Position numbers and translations under genes: made by a program
Shown: one piece after another, positions 53,257 to 61,903 of the stretch
Layout: every line of letters starts with the position of its first letter
Position numbering within the stretch: position 1 is the stretch's first letter
Notes under the pieces: generated by a model
The model's database searches: none
Seen by the model: the letters and a program-made list of their open reading frames with translations, nothing else
Told to the model about the DNA's origin: nothing
DNA from: Candidatus Nitrosomarinus catalina
GTDB lineage: Archaea; Thermoproteota; Nitrososphaeria; Nitrososphaerales; Nitrosopumilaceae
Direction of reading: 5' to 3'
Length of the DNA stretch: 64,000 nucleotides
Assembly (NCBI RefSeq): GCF_002156965.1
Contig: NZ_CP021324.1
Coordinates: forward strand, 1,128,681 to 1,192,680

Positions 53257-53652
53257 AAATGCTACCTTTGACTCGTGATCAAAACTTTCTTGGGAATCTG
53301 ATGCATGAATAATATTTTCACTGAATCCTAAACCAAAATCACCTCGGATAGAACCAGGATCTGCCTCAAAAGATTTAGTAGCACCAATCATTATTCTGGT
53401 CGTAGCAATTGCATTATTTCCTTCTATAATTGCAGCTACCACAGGTCCAGATGTAATAAAAGATGTCAATTCACCAAAAAATGGTTTATCCTTATGAACA
53501 CCGTAGAAATTTTCTGCTTGTGCTTGGGTAAATGTGAACATCTTTAATTTTAAAAGTTTGAATCCTTTTCTTTCAAATCTTGAAACTACCTCTCCAACCA
53601 AATTTCTAGCTACTGCATCAGGTTTTACAATGAATAATGATTGTTCAGTCAA
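53251..53652 (-). CDS. ndk: Nucleoside diphosphate kinase
   Basis: This enzyme balances NTP pools by a phosphohistidine intermediate. KPDAVARNLVGEVVSRFERK opens the protein. The active-site region should contain the catalytic histidine in NIIHASDS, as in the family's NxxHgSDS. FGLGFSEN precedes it. It is 133 residues, a little shorter than the usual 140-150. The start is TTG, two bases after the L24e stop. Confidence 0.94.
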   Translation of the reverse strand: MTEQSLFIVKPDAVARNLVGEVVSRFERKGFKLLKLKMFTFTQAQAENFYGVHKDKPFFGELTSFITSGPVVAAIIEGNNAIATTRIMIGATKSFEADPGSIRGDFGLGFSENIIHASDSQESFDHESKVAFE

Positions 53653-53654
53653 TT

Positions 53655-53855
53655 CTAATTCTTTCTAATTCCGCCTTTGACATGTTTTTTAGTCCACTTT
53701 AATTTTCTTGGGTCACGTTTTAGGACTAATGCATTTTTTTTACATTTTGCTGAGCAAAACCATAAAACAGTTCCATCATTTTTAGCAAACATTGTTCCAG
53801 AACCTTTTGCAACAGGTCTATCACAAAAACTGCATGGTTTAACTAAGAGACTCAA
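53655..53855 (-). CDS. rpl24e: Ribosomal protein L24e
   Basis: This is a zinc-ribbon ribosomal protein of 66 residues. CSFCDRPVAKGSGTMFAKNDG and CSAKCKKNAL contain the four cysteines, and RKLKWTKKHVKGG is the typical tail. The TTG start is supported by the AGGTGAT sequence at 53860-53866; the nearest ATG is out of frame. Confidence 0.95.
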   Translation of the reverse strand: MSLLVKPCSFCDRPVAKGSGTMFAKNDGTVLWFCSAKCKKNALVLKRDPRKLKWTKKHVKGGIRKN

Positions 53856-53859
53856 TCAT

Positions 53860-53866
53860 ATCACCT
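53860..53866 (-). promoter_or_regulatory. Shine-Dalgarno of the L24e gene that supports a TTG start
   Basis: AGGTGAT lies 4 bases before the TTG at 53855 and overlaps the S28e stop. The out-of-frame ATG at 53859 runs only six codons. Confidence 0.6.
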
Positions 53867-54074
53867 ATTTGATCTTCTTTGCTTCCCTTTCTGTTTCTCT
53901 TAACATTAAAATTTCATTCATTCTAACAGAACCTTTTACGTTTCTTGTAAGAATTCTTCCTTTATCTTTACCTGTAAGAACTTTAACTCTAACTTGAATA
54001 ACTTCACCGGCAATTCCAGTTCTACCGACAATTTGAATAATTTCAGATTCTACTACTTCTTCAGTTGCGCTCAT
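53865..54074 (-). CDS. rps28e: Ribosomal protein S28e
   Basis: This is a 69-residue ribosomal protein with the family signature [24 protein letters not shown] region and [18 protein letters not shown], where the RNVKGPVR motif has Ser for Pro. It ends in [12 protein letters not shown]. The ATG overlaps the L7Ae stop. Confidence 0.95.
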   Translation of the reverse strand: MSATEEVVESEIIQIVGRTGIAGEVIQVRVKVLTGKDKGRILTRNVKGSVRMNEILMLRETEREAKKIK

Positions 54075-54457
54075 TGTTCAGATTTACCGCCTTTTAATTC
54101 AGCAATTTTTGTTGTAACTTGGTCGACGATATGTTGTGCATCGCCTGCATCCAAAATTGCTGCAGCGGCTGAAGTAATATCAATACCTAATGATTTGCCT
54201 AATTCTTCTTTATTTGGAACAAATGCATATGCTGCACCTTGTTCTTCACATAGAATTGGAAGATGTGCTACTACCTCTGGTGGTTCAACATCTTCAGCAA
54301 TTACAATTAATTTACTAGTACCACGTTCAATAGCCTTGGTTGCTTCATTTGTTCCTTTTTTGACTTTACCGCTGGTTGATGCAACTCTAACGGCTTCCAA
54401 GATTGGACTAACCAAATCTTCAGGGGTTTCAAATTTAACGTAATAGGCTTTTCCCAT
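54071..54457 (-). CDS. rpl7ae: Ribosomal protein L7Ae
   Basis: This is a kink-turn RNA-binding protein used in the ribosome, in C/D and H/ACA RNPs, and in RNase P. Motifs are [20 protein letters not shown] and [20 protein letters not shown]. It is 128 residues. It heads the conserved archaeal operon L7Ae-S28e-L24e-NDK-aIF5B. L7Ae can bind its own mRNA in some archaea; no clear kink-turn is seen in the 35 bases before the start. Confidence 0.95.
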   Translation of the reverse strand: MGKAYYVKFETPEDLVSPILEAVRVASTSGKVKKGTNEATKAIERGTSKLIVIAEDVEPPEVVAHLPILCEEQGAAYAFVPNKEELGKSLGIDITSAAAAILDAGDAQHIVDQVTTKIAELKGGKSEQ

Positions 54458-54492
54458 AGTATTATCGAATCCTGTGTATGGTATTAAAAGTG

Positions 54493-55842
54493 TTATCTGG
54501 AAATGATTGACTTAACTTTTTTAAGAAATTTTGTCATTAAAGCCTCTAAATTCTCCTGATCAGTAGATTCAGCATAAATTCTAATGATCGGCTCAGTTCC
54601 ACTTGGTCTAATCATAACCCAATTTTTTTCATCAAGAGTAATTTTTATTCCATCAGAAGTATCAGAATTAGGAAATTCATCTTTCAATGAAAATATTATT
54701 TTATTGGCATTTTCTTCTGAACATTCAATTTTATCCTTAGTAGTAAATGAAGGAGGTAATTGAGAAATTTCTTGAGATAAGGAATTATTTGTAGTAGATA
54801 AAAAATCTAGCATTAATCCCAAACTCATGCAGCCATCTCTAACTTGATTATGTTTTCCAAACATGAATCCACCATTTTCTTCAAATCCAATTAATGCATT
54901 TGTTGAAAGCATTCTTCTAGAAACTTCAACACTTCCTACTTTAGTACGCAAAACTTTAGAATTGTATTTTTCAGTCAACGTTTCAGTATTTGTACCAGAA
55001 TTCAAACAAGTGACAACCAAAGAATTTGGATTTTTGTTTAAAATGTGTTTAATGAGGATTAATGCAGATCTATCGCCAGTCAAAATATTTCCAAGTTCAT
55101 CACAAAAAATACTTCTATCACCATCACCATCAAATGCAATTCCAAAGTCAGCTTTATTTTCTATGACTGTTTTTGAAAGAACTGAAAGATTTTGGGGAGT
55201 AGGTTCTGAACCACGTCCTGGAAATTGACCATCAACGGTTTCATTTACAAGAATTACTTCGCAGTTTAATTTTTTGCAAAAACTAGGTGCAGTAACAGCT
55301 TGTGCACCATTACCTAAATCTAAAACAACTTTGAAAGGTTTTGATTCTATAAGATTAGAATCAATATGAGTTAGGATTCCACTAAGATATGTTTCAATTG
55401 TTTTAGTTTCTTCATTGGTAATTCCCCATTTTTCAGGACGTGGTAGCCAATTTTTTTTAGAATAAATATCCTCAATTAACAATTCATCTTCACGTGAAAT
55501 TTCAACACCATCATTTCCAGCAGGTTTTATTCCATTGTATTGAGGTGGATTATGTGAAGCTGTTATCATTATTCCACCAGAATAGCCAAGAGATTTTACG
55601 GCATATTCTAGACAAGGAGTTGGAACAAGTCCAGCTACATTGCAATCAATTCCAATTGAATTAAGACTTGAAGTAATGATTTTACAAATTAATGGACTAG
55701 ATTCACGTCCATCATATCCAATCAAAATTGGTCCTTTCTCAAAATAAGTTCCAACAGATAAGGTCATTTCATGAATAAATTCTAAAGTGAAATCTTCATC
55801 AAATATACCTCTAATTCCATTAGTTCCAAAATATTTCGCCAT
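54493..55842 (-). CDS. Phosphohexomutase (phosphomannomutase/phosphoglucosamine mutase type)
   Basis: This enzyme interconverts hexose 1- and 6-phosphates. It starts MAKYFGTNGIRGIFDED. The phosphoserine loop is MITASHNPPQYNGIK, the metal loop AFDGDGDRSIF and the sugar-binding loop GFEENGGFMFG; the phosphate-binding end is IRPSGTEPIIRIYAE. Substrate (mannose, glucose or glucosamine) is not certain; GEENGG-type loops suggest broad specificity. The ATG at 55842 is preferred over a TTG four codons upstream. Confidence 0.92.
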   Translation of the reverse strand: MAKYFGTNGIRGIFDEDFTLEFIHEMTLSVGTYFEKGPILIGYDGRESSPLICKIITSSLNSIGIDCNVAGLVPTPCLEYAVKSLGYSGGIMITASHNPPQYNGIKPAGNDGVEISREDELLIEDIYSKKNWLPRPEKWGITNEETKTIETYLSGILTHIDSNLIESKPFKVVLDLGNGAQAVTAPSFCKKLNCEVILVNETVDGQFPGRGSEPTPQNLSVLSKTVIENKADFGIAFDGDGDRSIFCDELGNILTGDRSALILIKHILNKNPNSLVVTCLNSGTNTETLTEKYNSKVLRTKVGSVEVSRRMLSTNALIGFEENGGFMFGKHNQVRDGCMSLGLMLDFLSTTNNSLSQEISQLPPSFTTKDKIECSEENANKIIFSLKDEFPNSDTSDGIKITLDEKNWVMIRPSGTEPIIRIYAESTDQENLEALMTKFLKKVKSIISR

Positions 55843-55889
55843 GAAAGTATTCAATAATAGATAAATTTGTGTTTAATGGCAAAGTCGTT

Positions 55890-55977
55890 GCGGGAGTCGC
55901 CCAGCCTGGTCAAAGGCGTAGGGCTTAGGACCCTATCTCTTAGGAGTTCGTGGGTTCGAATCCCACCTCCCGCACCA
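55890..55977 (+). tRNA. tRNA-Leu (UAG), CCA encoded
   Basis: The acceptor stem is GCGGGAG with CTCCCGC, the discriminator is A at 55974, and CCA follows. The anticodon stem TAGGG/CCCTA surrounds CTTAGGA (anticodon TAG). The long variable arm makes it class II. The T arm is GTGGG-TTCGAAT-CCCAC. Confidence 0.94.
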
Positions 55978-56002
55978 TCTTAATTACTGTGAATGATTAA
56001 TA

Positions 56003-56872
56003 ATGAGAAAAACTTCATCATACAAAGTTATGAAAAAAACAGTAGTAGGAATTACAGTTGTCGGTAAAGATAGAGAAGGAATTGTAGCCGCATTTACTAA
56101 TTTTGCATTTTCTAGAGGAGGAAACATTGAAAAAGTAAATCAAAATGTAATCAAAAATCTTTTTGGCATGTATCTAGAAGTTTCATTTTCTAAAAAATTA
56201 GATGTAAAAAAATTTGATATTGAAATTCAAAAATTAGCAAGAAAAGAAAAAATGGATGTAAATACACATCATGAAACAAATTTGGAAAAAAATATTGCAG
56301 TATTTGTTACCAAAGAACCACTTTGTCTTCAAACATTTATTGCAAATAGAAAATCATTGAAAGGAAAAATTTCAGTCATTATTGGTACAGAAAAGTCATT
56401 AGAACCAATAGCAAGAAAAGCAAAAATTCCATTCATTGCAGTGGAAGAAAAGAATCAAACAAAGGCTGAAGAAAAAATTATTGATATTTGTAAAAAATAC
56501 AATATTGATTTAATCTCTCTTGCAAGATATATGAGAATTCTCAGTCCTAATTTTGTTTGGAGGTATCCAAATAGAATAATTAACATTCATCCATCACTAC
56601 TACCTGCTTTTCCAGGTGCATCAGCATATGCACAAGCTTATGAGAGAGGTACAAAGATTGTTGGTGTAACATCACATTACGTAACAGAAAATTTAGATCA
56701 GGGACCAATAATATTTCAAGATTCTTTCAAAGTTGATCCAAATGATACTCTAGAGAAAATAAAATCAAAAGGACAAAAACTTGAGGCAGATACTTTACTG
56801 AAAGCAACAAAGATGCATTTAGAAAATAAACTTGAAGTCCGCTGGAGAAAAGTTCACATTAAATCAAAGTGA
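56003..56872 (+). CDS. ACT-domain formyltransferase/formyltetrahydrofolate hydrolase (PurU-like)
   Basis: The first 90 residues form an ACT domain (GITVVGKDREGIVAAFTNFA), followed by a formyl-transferase fold. The catalytic triad region is visible as RYMRILSP, NIHPSLLPAFPGASAYAQAY and VTSHYVTENLDQGPII, with Asn, His and Asp in place. This architecture is that of PurU, which releases formate from 10-formyl-THF. An alternative is use of another one-carbon carrier. It is 289 residues; an ATG at residue 10 is a second possible start. Confidence 0.87.
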   Translation: MRKTSSYKVMKKTVVGITVVGKDREGIVAAFTNFAFSRGGNIEKVNQNVIKNLFGMYLEVSFSKKLDVKKFDIEIQKLARKEKMDVNTHHETNLEKNIAVFVTKEPLCLQTFIANRKSLKGKISVIIGTEKSLEPIARKAKIPFIAVEEKNQTKAEEKIIDICKKYNIDLISLARYMRILSPNFVWRYPNRIINIHPSLLPAFPGASAYAQAYERGTKIVGVTSHYVTENLDQGPIIFQDSFKVDPNDTLEKIKSKGQKLEADTLLKATKMHLENKLEVRWRKVHIKSK

Positions 56873-56877
56873 ATTAA

Positions 56878-57600
56878 ATGGTAGATATCACATCTCAATT
56901 TGATCCAATTTTAAGAAATTTAACTAAAAATAAGAAGAAAATTGCAGTTATTCCAATCGGTTCAATTGAACAACATGGCCCACATCTACCAATTTCAACT
57001 GATTCAGATATTGTATCAAGTGTTTCTAAAAAAATTTCTGATAAAAATGGATATCTTCTTCTTCCAACTATAACTTACGGAGTTTCTTTTGAACATACAC
57101 CATTTTTTAATTTGAGTGTTAGGGAATCTACATTACGAACGATACTGATAGATTTGTGTACATCATTATCAGAAAATAATATTAAAACAATATTCATAAT
57201 TAATGGTCACCATGGGAATTTAAATTCAATTAGAAATTTTGATTTAAAAATTAAGAAAATTTTGAAAAATAAAGTGAAAGTGTATTCACTATCATATTGG
57301 CATTTTATGGACAGAGATTTTGATCATGCGGGATTTGTAGAAACATCATTGATGCTAGCAATTTCAAAAAATGTCAAAATGAACCTAGCAAAAAAAGGAT
57401 TGACTACAGATAAAATGACAAAACAGGAAATTACTAAAATTAGTAAATTAGCTAATCAATCATTTCCCAAAGCTACCAAAAATGGGATTTGGGGAGATCC
57501 AAGAAAGGCTACCAAAAAGGACGGAATAAAAATTTTAAATGAAATTGTAGAAAAATTATCAAAAAAGTGTCAAACTTACCTTACTGAAGATAGGTTATAG
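56878..57600 (+). CDS. Creatininase-family amidohydrolase (possibly ArfB-type deformylase)
   Basis: This is a metal-dependent amidohydrolase with the family motifs VIPIGSIEQHGPHLPISTDSD and IINGHHGNLNSIRNF, which supply metal ligands (Glu, His, Asp, His). Archaeal members include ArfB, which deformylates a pyrimidine intermediate of riboflavin and F420 synthesis. That fits an F420-making archaeon but is not proved by these residues. It is 240 residues and lies 5 bases after the PurU-like gene, so the two may be cotranscribed. Confidence 0.86.
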   Translation: MVDITSQFDPILRNLTKNKKKIAVIPIGSIEQHGPHLPISTDSDIVSSVSKKISDKNGYLLLPTITYGVSFEHTPFFNLSVRESTLRTILIDLCTSLSENNIKTIFIINGHHGNLNSIRNFDLKIKKILKNKVKVYSLSYWHFMDRDFDHAGFVETSLMLAISKNVKMNLAKKGLTTDKMTKQEITKISKLANQSFPKATKNGIWGDPRKATKKDGIKILNEIVEKLSKKCQTYLTEDRL

Positions 57601-57656
57601 GTACACAATGATATTTTAATATAATCCCTCAATATTGAAGTCAATGAGTGATATAG

Positions 57657-57893
57657 ATGTCCGTTGATATGGCAGTAAAAGTATTGGATGAGAGTATTAA
57701 TCAAGTTGTATTAATAAAACTCAAAGGAAGCAAAACAATTAGAGGTAATCTTTTAGGTTTTGATCAACACATGAATCTGCTACTCGATTCTTCAGAAGAA
57801 ATTCCTGCTGAAGGCGAGACAAAAAGCCTTGGTTCCATCGTAGTCAGAGGAGATAATGTTGTAATGATATCCCCTCCACCTCCAACAAATTAG
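57657..57893 (+). CDS. Sm-like (LSm) RNA-binding protein
   Basis: This 78-residue archaeal Sm protein forms a ring that binds U-rich RNA. The Sm1 motif is [27 protein letters not shown] (residues 18-40), and the Sm2 motif is [13 protein letters not shown]. It is paired with L37e, a conserved archaeal arrangement. The start ATG lies at 57657; the L37e ribosome-binding site overlaps its stop. Confidence 0.93.
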   Translation: MSVDMAVKVLDESINQVVLIKLKGSKTIRGNLLGFDQHMNLLLDSSEEIPAEGETKSLGSIVVRGDNVVMISPPPPTN

Positions 57894-57898
57894 GTGAT
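57892..57898 (+). promoter_or_regulatory. Shine-Dalgarno of the L37e gene
   Basis: AGGTGAT overlaps the LSm stop codon and lies 5 bases before the L37e ATG. It is complementary to the 3' end of archaeal 16S rRNA. Confidence 0.6.
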
Positions 57899-57903
57899 TT
57901 GGA

Positions 57904-58071
57904 ATGACAAAGGGTACTACTTCTATGGGTGGATTTACAAAAAAGAAAGTCCATATTAGATGTAGAAGATGTGGTAAAAATTCACTTCACAAGCGTCATC
58001 ACCAATGCGCAAGTTGTGGATTTCCAGAGGCTAAACGAAGAAAGTATTCCTGGATTAAATGGTATACATAG
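57904..58071 (+). CDS. rpl37e: Ribosomal protein L37e
   Basis: This is a 55-residue zinc-ribbon ribosomal protein. The sequence has [20 protein letters not shown] and [17 protein letters not shown], with CxxC pairs at 20-23 and 35-38, matching L37e. It sits between LSm and the coiled-coil protein, with no gap to the latter. Confidence 0.93.
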   Translation: MTKGTTSMGGFTKKKVHIRCRRCGKNSLHKRHHQCASCGFPEAKRRKYSWIKWYT

Positions 58072-59031
58072 ATGCAAGAAATTGCTTTAATTCTTAGTTC
58101 AATTGCAGGAGTTGCAACAGCAGCTGCTGTAAGAAAAATGCCAAGAGACAAAAATCAATTACTAAGTTTAGGTGCTAGTTCACACATTAAAAATCAAATT
58201 AATTCTTTAAAAATTGAAAAAGATATTCTCACAAAAACAATTTCAAGATTATATCAATCTGACAATGAATTTTCTAAAATTCAAAAAGATAAACTTCTTC
58301 TAAAATATCAACATCAGTTAGGAACAATTTTAGCTAAATTAGAAAAACTTGAACAAGCTAGTAAACATCCAGATTTAGGTCCTGTGGGAGATGGTTTGAT
58401 AAGTTTAATGGATCAAAAATTATCAAAACTTGATGATAGATTATATGACTTATCATCAAAAATGGCAAATTCAAAAATTCAGACACCAGAAGTAAAACAA
58501 GAAAAAGAAGAAATTAAAAAACATATTTCTAAATCAATTAAAGAGTCATTTAATTTTGAAAAACCAAAGGAAGTAAAAATAGATCCAATTGCAATACCAC
58601 CATCAAAATCTAGACAATCATTTGAATTAACAACATTAACAAACATTTCAAAAAGTGAACCAAAATTCCCACTGTTTGAAAAGAAAGAAATTGTTCAACC
58701 AATGCCAAAACCAAAGATAATTCAAACTGAATTAATCAAACCAAAAGAAGAAATTGTAAAAGAAATTGTTCAACCAAAACAACAAGTTGAAGATAAAGTA
58801 GAAATTATTCAATCAATTACACCAAAACCAGAAATCCTAACTGAAAATAAACCTGATTTAGAAAAAGAAGTAGCAAAAATTACAGAACATAAGGCACTTC
58901 CACAACCAGAACAAAAACCAAAAACCTCAACAATCGATGATGATTTTGATGATGATGGTGATGATTTGGATAAAATCAAGGGCGATATTATGAGAGTACT
59001 ATCAAAACTTGATCAAGCTGAGGTAGAATAA
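58072..59031 (+). CDS. Coiled-coil protein with acidic tail, unknown
   Basis: I do not recognise this 319-residue protein. It starts with a hydrophobic stretch (IALILSSIAGVATAAAV) that could be a membrane anchor or helix. A coiled-coil region covers about 40-130. A long Lys/Pro/Glu/Ile-rich linker, probably disordered, follows. It ends with an Asp-rich segment (TIDDDFDDDGDDLDKIKGDI) and an amphipathic helix. It is fused in register to L37e (stop adjoins start) and to rpiA (no gap), so it is cotranslated with translation and pentose-phosphate genes. Confidence 0.75.
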   Translation: MQEIALILSSIAGVATAAAVRKMPRDKNQLLSLGASSHIKNQINSLKIEKDILTKTISRLYQSDNEFSKIQKDKLLLKYQHQLGTILAKLEKLEQASKHPDLGPVGDGLISLMDQKLSKLDDRLYDLSSKMANSKIQTPEVKQEKEEIKKHISKSIKESFNFEKPKEVKIDPIAIPPSKSRQSFELTTLTNISKSEPKFPLFEKKEIVQPMPKPKIIQTELIKPKEEIVKEIVQPKQQVEDKVEIIQSITPKPEILTENKPDLEKEVAKITEHKALPQPEQKPKTSTIDDDFDDDGDDLDKIKGDIMRVLSKLDQAEVE

Positions 59032-59706
59032 TTGTCCTACGATGATGCCATGGAGGCATTATCAAGTGATGCACTAAAATTAATTAAAAATAACCAAGTA
59101 ATTGGATTAGGTAGTGGTAGAGCAGCAACTTCATTAGTAAAATCACTTGCCAAATTGATTAAATTAAAAAATTACAATATCAGAGGCATTCCAACATCAT
59201 TACAAATCAAATTAGTTGCAGAAAAAGCAGGTATAGAATTAATAGAATCTGATCAAATAAATCACATAGACATTGTTTTTGATGGTGCAGACCAAATTGA
59301 TTCACAAAAATATGTGATCAAAGGTGGTGGGGGTGCATTACTTCGAGAAAATATTTTGTTCAGTCTTGCAAGTAAAGTAGTGGTAATGGCAGATAAAACA
59401 AAATTTGTTAAAAATTTTACAAGAACAGTACCAATAGAAATTCACCCATTAGCAAGGAATGCAATAATTAATTCAATTAAAAAATTAGGAGGAGAATCTA
59501 AAATTCGATCTTTAGATAGAGGTTACCCATTCTTTACAGAGAATGGAAATATAATTTTAGATTGTGACTTTGGAACAATAAAAAATCCAAAAACATTAAC
59601 ACAAAAAATCAAACAAATACCAGGAGTTTTTGAGTCAGGTATTTTTTTGAGAAAACCAGATATAATTTACAAAGCTAAAACAAACGGTAAATTTGAAATT
59701 ATTTAG
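59032..59706 (+). CDS. rpiA: Ribose-5-phosphate isomerase A
   Basis: This enzyme interconverts ribose-5-phosphate and ribulose-5-phosphate. The motifs are IGLGSGRAATSLVKSL, IVFDGADQID and IKGGGGALLRENIL, with GxGT-type phosphate loops and the catalytic Asp/Lys/Glu region. It is 224 residues with a TTG start directly following the previous stop. Its last 8 bases overlap the convergent pyrC. Confidence 0.94.
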   Translation: MSYDDAMEALSSDALKLIKNNQVIGLGSGRAATSLVKSLAKLIKLKNYNIRGIPTSLQIKLVAEKAGIELIESDQINHIDIVFDGADQIDSQKYVIKGGGGALLRENILFSLASKVVVMADKTKFVKNFTRTVPIEIHPLARNAIINSIKKLGGESKIRSLDRGYPFFTENGNIILDCDFGTIKNPKTLTQKIKQIPGVFESGIFLRKPDIIYKAKTNGKFEII

Positions 59707-61099
59707 AAGTAATTATTCTGGAAACATGTTTTCCATGTCCAAGTTTTCCAATTACCTCAAAGTCTTCTGCAACTAATTCTCCTCTAACTATAGTTTTTAC
59801 AGGCCAGCCCTTCAAATTACGCCCTTCGTAGACAATATAATCAGAAAAGCTTCCAAATAATTCAGAAGTTACTTTTTTTTCTTTTTTCAAATCAATCATA
59901 GTTACATCAGCATCAGAATTCTTTTCCAAGGTTCCTTTTTTTGGATACATACCAAAAATTCTAGCAGCATTATAGCTAGTAAATTTCACAAATTGTTCAA
60001 GTGTAATTCTATTATGATTAACTCCATCATTGAGTAATATTGGTAATGAAGTACCTATTCCTGGAAAACCAGCTAATGCACCCCAAACATCATCACCATC
60101 AAGTTTTAGTTTAAGTTGATTAGCAACATGATCTGTTCCTATAGTATCAATTTGGTTATTAGATAGTGCATTCCAAACTGCCTTTTGGTCATTTTCAGTT
60201 CGAATTGGAGGCATTACCTTGGCAAGATAACCATTTTGTTTTTCATATGATAATGTAAGGTAATGAGGACATGTTTCTACAAAAATTTTAGTTCCCAATT
60301 TTTTTTCTTCTTGAATTTGTAATAATGCTTGTTCTGAACCAATATGAACAAAGTAAATTACACAATCATAATCTCTTCCAAACTTACATACTGTTTTGAT
60401 TGCTTTAGCTTCAAATTCAGGTGAACGGCTAGAAGACCATGCAGATAACCCATCTTGATTTTTTTCTTTAGCTTTTTTAATTCCACATCCACATGACTCA
60501 TAATCTTCAGCATGAACAAGTACTGGACATCCTAGTTTTGCTGCATTCTTTACAATTTTTTCTACAAGCTCATCTGTCACATTTACTTTAGATGCAACAA
60601 GATTAGAAGAATTTGGAGGCATATCCATGTATACATGACCAACTTCACCACCAAGATTCATGTAAATTTTGAATGATGTGATTCCTTTATCAGTGCAAAA
60701 ACTCATTTGATCAATTTGTTTTTGTGTGAAAATTGAAGCATGTATAGCATAGTCAACATAATGATATTCAGATGAAGTTGTTAATTGTGGTTGTAAAGAA
60801 TTTGAAAATGCATTTTCTAATCTAAGCATACGCATCATAGTTGTAACTCCACCTATTGCTGCAGCATGAGATTCAGTTTTTGCAGCTTCATTAATTGGAG
60901 AATAAACTCCATAATGAACATGTGTATCAATTGCACCAGGAATTGAAATTAATCCATTTCCATTAATTTTATGATCACATGCAGGAATATCATTTGTTAA
61001 ACCTATTATTTTTCCATCATCAATTACAATATTTTTGTCAATCATACCAGTTGGAAGAATTACATGTGAATCAATAATTACAGTATCATAGGTCATCAA
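59699..61099 (-). CDS. pyrC: Dihydroorotase or dihydropyrimidinase-type amidohydrolase
   Basis: This is a metal-dependent amidohydrolase of the cyclic-amidohydrolase group. Visible motifs are PGAIDTHVHYGVYSP (metal histidines), the carbamylated-lysine region SFKIYMNLGG, LVHAEDYES, FVHIGSEQAL, and GTDHVANQ. At 466 residues it is longer than most class I dihydroorotases (about 420-430) and close to dihydropyrimidinase length. Dihydroorotase is likely on pathway grounds, but the hydantoinase alternative remains open. Confidence 0.8.
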   Translation of the reverse strand: MMTYDTVIIDSHVILPTGMIDKNIVIDDGKIIGLTNDIPACDHKINGNGLISIPGAIDTHVHYGVYSPINEAAKTESHAAAIGGVTTMMRMLRLENAFSNSLQPQLTTSSEYHYVDYAIHASIFTQKQIDQMSFCTDKGITSFKIYMNLGGEVGHVYMDMPPNSSNLVASKVNVTDELVEKIVKNAAKLGCPVLVHAEDYESCGCGIKKAKEKNQDGLSAWSSSRSPEFEAKAIKTVCKFGRDYDCVIYFVHIGSEQALLQIQEEKKLGTKIFVETCPHYLTLSYEKQNGYLAKVMPPIRTENDQKAVWNALSNNQIDTIGTDHVANQLKLKLDGDDVWGALAGFPGIGTSLPILLNDGVNHNRITLEQFVKFTSYNAARIFGMYPKKGTLEKNSDADVTMIDLKKEKKVTSELFGSFSDYIVYEGRNLKGWPVKTIVRGELVAEDFEVIGKLGHGKHVSRIITSK

Positions 61100-61170
61100 G
61101 AAATTTTACATCAAAGACTCTATTATGCGTTAAGGAATACGCTTAAGTTGATTAAACAAAATGAAAAATC

Positions 61171-61368
61171 ATGGAAGGTTCAGAGATTGCAAGACGTGAT
61201 CATCAGAGAAATAAATCTGAAATTGTGAAATTAGTCAAAGAGATGTTTAATCAAGAAAAATGGGGGGATGAAGAATATAAGAAAAAACTACAAGAATTGG
61301 TTGTAAAGGATGAAGAATTAGTCAAAGACGTAATTAAAAAAATCAAGTTAGAAAAAGGATTAGAATAA
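61171..61368 (+). CDS. Small charged helical protein, unknown
   Basis: This 65-residue protein is rich in Lys and Glu (KSEIVKLVKEMFNQEKWGDEE) and probably forms two amphipathic helices. I do not recognise the family. Its ATG is well placed after a short AT-rich gap that it shares with the divergent pyrC. Confidence 0.65.
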   Translation: MEGSEIARRDHQRNKSEIVKLVKEMFNQEKWGDEEYKKKLQELVVKDEELVKDVIKKIKLEKGLE

Positions 61369-61409
61369 TTAAAAATGAATAAAAGCCCAAATTTGCCCAA
61401 ATAATTTGA

Positions 61410-61481
61410 GGGCCGATAGTTTAGGGGTATAATGCTTCGTTCGCAACGAAGATGACGAGGGTTCGATTCCCTCTCGGTCCA
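61410..61481 (+). tRNA. tRNA-Ala (CGC)
   Basis: The acceptor stem is GGGCCGA with TCGGTCC, including the G3-U70 alanine identity pair. The anticodon stem CTTCG/CGAAG surrounds TTCGCAA (anticodon CGC). The T arm is GAGGG-TTCGATT-CCCTC. The discriminator is A and CCA is not encoded. Confidence 0.93.
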
Positions 61482-61524
61482 TTTTACCAGAAACTATTAT
61501 ACATTAATAGAAAATACCGTCATC

Positions 61525-61884
61525 ATGGAAGTTTTTGACGGTAAAAAGGCAGCACAAGATTATATGTCAAAACACACATTGGCATTTTCTACACCAGAAT
61601 TGACTCTAATGAGATTTGCATTTTGGATGGGTGATTCAGTGCCAGATCCCAATAATGAAGGAAAAGGAATTCCAAGAATGATGACCTATCTAACAGAACA
61701 GGATTTTGAACCGGTTTTAATTGATGATGAAACATACGTTCCAACTGGGGCAGTAAAAAGTTCAGCAAATGTAGGAAATGCATACAATGAAGTAAAAACA
61801 GATGGAAAGTTTTGTTCAGAATGTGGTACTAGTTTATCAATGACAGCAAAGTTTTGTCCTGAATGTGGCACAACACAAGAATAA
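61525..61884 (+). CDS. Small protein with C-terminal zinc ribbon, unknown
   Basis: This 119-residue protein has an N-terminal domain I do not recognise (DGKKAAQDYMSKHTLAF near the start) and a C-terminal ribbon of two CxxCG knuckles (KFCSECGTSL and KFCPECGTTQ). The knuckles are of the zinc-ribbon type found at the ends of many archaeal and bacterial proteins. It stands next to two other ribbon-tailed proteins. Confidence 0.78.
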   Translation: MEVFDGKKAAQDYMSKHTLAFSTPELTLMRFAFWMGDSVPDPNNEGKGIPRMMTYLTEQDFEPVLIDDETYVPTGAVKSSANVGNAYNEVKTDGKFCSECGTSLSMTAKFCPECGTTQE

Positions 61885-61903
61885 GAAAATAATATTTTTA
61901 ATT

